Origin: Rubritepida sp.
GTDB taxonomy: Bacteria > Pseudomonadota > Alphaproteobacteria > Acetobacterales > Acetobacteraceae
Reading direction: 5' to 3'
DNA: 5,859 nt
Assembly: GCA_022843345.1 (NCBI GenBank)
Contig: JALHNW010000128.1
Location: 1-5,859 of the forward strand
Numbering within the stretch: position 1 is the first letter of the stretch; each line of letters opens with the position of its first letter. A program made the translations under genes and the position numbers. The notes under the pieces were generated by a model. It was not told where the DNA came from and made no database searches. It worked only from the letters and a program-made list of their open reading frames with translations. This document shows, piece after piece, positions 4,821 through 5,859 of this stretch.

Positions 4821-5426
4821 TCACCGCTGCTCCAGCTGCTCGCGGAAGCGCGGGTCGTTGAAGGCGAAGAGCAGGCTCTCGAACCGCAGCCCGGTCTGCA
4901 CCTGGGTCAGCGTCACCCGCGTGGCGCGGTTCTGCCCGTCCACCACCAGCCACTGGCGCAGCTGCATCGGCTCCTCCTCCAGCGCCAGCTGGATGCGCCC
5001 TTCCGCCTGCCGCCCGGTGCGGAAGACGGAGACGCGCAGCAGGCCGCCGGATCGCTCCACGCCGCCCACCGTCACGTCGCCCGACAGCGCCAGCGGCGAG
5101 CGCAGCAGCACCCCCAGCGGCGTGGAATCCAGCGGCACCACGGTGGCCTGGCGCAGCTCCTTGTCCCAGTGAAAGAACTGGCGGTCGGCGGCGACCAGCA
5201 GCGTGGGCTCCGGCGGGTCGTATTCGAAGCGCATGCGGCTGGGGCGCCAGATCCAGGCCGTGCCCTCGGCGGAGGCGCCGTTCTGCGCCGTCTGCAGGAA
5301 GCGCGCGCGCAGGGTGGTGAGGCTGTTGAAATACGCCTCCACCCGCCGCAGGGCGTCGTCCTGCTGGGCCAGGGCCATGCTGGGCAGCAGCAGCGCGGGG
5401 GCGGCGAGGAGGGTGCGTCGGTTCAT
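4821..5426 (-). CDS. lolA: LolA-family outer-membrane lipoprotein carrier
   Basis: A 201-residue periplasmic protein of the LolA type, which takes lipoproteins from the LolCDE exporter and carries them to the outer membrane. A signal peptide (M1-A20, R3-R4, LLAAPALLLP core, cut ALA|QQ) precedes the family pattern: a first helix with 'YFNSLTTLRARFLQ' (32-45), then the half-barrel strands GTAWIWRPSRMRFEY (55-69; the R-P pair is a family hallmark), DPPEPTLLVAADRQFFHWD, and LGVLLRSP. The length is typical. The ATG at 5426 starts right at the signal peptide, though upstream there is no strong Shine-Dalgarno. It is 53 bases behind the CsbD-like gene on the same strand. Because LolA proteins vary much in sequence, a related carrier role is possible, but lolA is the best call. 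A LolB partner is not in the window. Confidence 0.85.
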   Translation of the reverse strand: MNRRTLLAAPALLLPSMALAQQDDALRRVEAYFNSLTTLRARFLQTAQNGASAEGTAWIWRPSRMRFEYDPPEPTLLVAADRQFFHWDKELRQATVVPLDSTPLGVLLRSPLALSGDVTVGGVERSGGLLRVSVFRTGRQAEGRIQLALEEEPMQLRQWLVVDGQNRATRVTLTQVQTGLRFESLLFAFNDPRFREQLEQR

Positions 5427-5448
5427 GGGCGAACAGATGGCGGGAAGC

Positions 5449-5469
5449 GGGGGGCGCGGAAAGCCCCCC
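5449..5469. other. GC-only hairpin between the csbD-like and lolA-family genes
   Basis: GGGGGGC (5449-5455) pairs perfectly with GCCCCCC (5463-5469) around a seven-base loop. It fills the 53-base gap between the two minus-strand genes. There is no T tract on either side, so it is not a standard terminator. It could protect the upstream message end, attenuate read-through into lolA, or be a by-product of the composition. Confidence 0.45.
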
Positions 5470-5479
5470 TGCCCCTGGT

Positions 5480-5671
5480 TCAGCGCGGCTTGCCGTCCAC
5501 GGCCTCGCGCACCGAATCCTTCACGCCGCCCACGGCGTTCTGCGCCTTGCCGGCGGCCTTGTCGGCCTTGCCCTCGGCCTGGAGCTTGGCGTCGCCGGTC
5601 AGCGCGCCGGCCGCGTCCTTCAGGGCGCCCTTGGCCTGCTTCATCGCGCCGTCGATGCGGTCCTTGTCCAT
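5480..5671 (-). CDS. CsbD-like small stress protein
   Basis: A 63-residue, highly charged, Ala/Gly/Lys-rich helical protein of the CsbD family, named for a Bacillus general-stress gene; its molecular role is not known. The family pattern is clear: MDKDRIDGAMKQAKGALKDAAGALTGD-type opening in which KGxxKxxxGxLTGD (residues 14-27) is followed by LQAEGKADKAAGKAQNAVGG (29-48). There is no signal peptide or membrane segment, so it should be cytoplasmic. The ATG at 5671 has a good AGGAG Shine-Dalgarno 8 bases upstream. The gene starts 66 bases after the end of the preceding minus-strand gene, and that gap holds an EcfG-like promoter match, in keeping with stress induction. The lolA-family gene follows after 53 bases. 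Confidence 0.92.
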   Translation of the reverse strand: MDKDRIDGAMKQAKGALKDAAGALTGDAKLQAEGKADKAAGKAQNAVGGVKDSVREAVDGKPR

Positions 5672-5722
5672 GGTCGGAACTCCTGTCTCCGCCGCGCCGG
5701 GTGGCGAGGTTCGGACAGGGTC

Positions 5723-5747
5723 AACGCCCGGGGGGCCTCAGCGTTGC
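5723..5747 (-). promoter_or_regulatory. Candidate EcfG (general stress sigma factor) promoter of the csbD-like gene
   Basis: On the minus strand GCAAC (5747-5743), 16 bases, then CGTT (5726-5723). The alphaproteobacterial EcfG consensus is GGAAC-N16/17-CGTT, so one base differs. It would give an untranslated leader of roughly 45 bases ahead of the CsbD-like start, and CsbD genes are frequent members of that regulon. The -35 part overlaps the end of the upstream gene. The changed base is in the usually well-kept GGAAC, so the call is tentative. Confidence 0.35.
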
Positions 5748-5859
5748 CCCAGGCCGGGCGGCGGCAGGGCGGTGCCGCGCGGCAGGGTGCCGCCGGGCGC
5801 GGCGGGCGCCTGCATCACCTGGTAGCCGGCCGGGCGCGCGAACCGCGCGGGGTCCAGCG
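5738..5859 (-). CDS. 3' end of an unidentified protein gene (partial)
   Basis: The minus-strand frame ending in a TGA at 5740-5738 is open to the window edge and gives 39 residues, a Pro/Gly/Ala-rich tail (QAPAAPGGTLPRGTALPPPG). Every visible sense codon but one (CAA) ends in G or C, matching the coding bias of the neighbours; this is the main evidence. No domain is visible and I do not recognise the protein. Proline-rich ends of this sort are usually flexible tails. It is followed after 66 bases by the CsbD-like gene on the same strand. The start and main body are outside the window. Confidence 0.6.
   Translation of the reverse strand, partial: LDPARFARPAGYQVMQAPAAPGGTLPRGTALPPPGLGQR

Noticed and set aside
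4683..5825. 380-residue + strand frame over the lolA-family and csbD-like genes
   Set aside because: Gln/His/Arg-rich antisense reading of three better supported minus-strand genes and their gaps; no domain visible.

Overview
The window is a gene-dense piece of a very GC-rich chromosome in which almost every codon of the real genes ends in G or C. The gene set and style suggest an alphaproteobacterium, most likely of the Acetobacteraceae (Roseomonas-like): an orphan Bug/TctC solute-binding protein, short R-R-x-L-L-A-A-P signal peptides, a LolA-family carrier, a CsbD-like stress protein and a candidate alphaproteobacterial-type heat-shock promoter before grpE. The taxonomic placement is inference from gene content and composition, not from a marker gene.

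Layout. Positions 1-1325 (+ strand) hold the 3' end of an unidentified gene, a TctC/Bug periplasmic solute-binding protein joined to it by a 4-base ATGA overlap, and a 61-residue lipoprotein 5 bases further on; this looks like one operon. It converges on a minus-strand pair, grpE followed by a GNAT acetyltransferase (2327 down to 1258), joined by a GTGA overlap. The tail of the acetyltransferase frame runs 68 bases into the lipoprotein gene. grpE is divergent from a beta-carbonic anhydrase (2410-3018, +), and the 82-base gap between them holds candidate promoters for both. The carbonic anhydrase ends 9 bases from the stop of a convergent fumarylacetoacetate-hydrolase-family gene (3714-3028, -).

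The rest is on the minus strand, read from right to left: the 3' end of an unidentified gene (5859-5738), a CsbD-like small protein (5671-5480), a LolA-family protein (5426-4821) and a class I glutamine-amidotransferase-like peptidase C26 (4744-3971). The longest gene-free stretch, 3715-3970, is not empty. It carries a strong Rho-independent terminator for minus-strand transcripts (3827-3794) and, upstream of it, a sigma70-like promoter with an exact 17-base spacer (3957-3929). Together they define a possible small RNA of about 130 nt.

Functionally this is mostly housekeeping: protein folding (grpE), CO2/bicarbonate balance, envelope lipoprotein handling, small-molecule hydrolysis and stress response. 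I see no mobile element, CRISPR array, tRNA, rRNA or defence system, and no clearly new multi-gene system. The best leads are the candidate small RNA, the acetyltransferase/lipoprotein tail overlap, and the candidate stress promoters ahead of grpE and the csbD-like gene.
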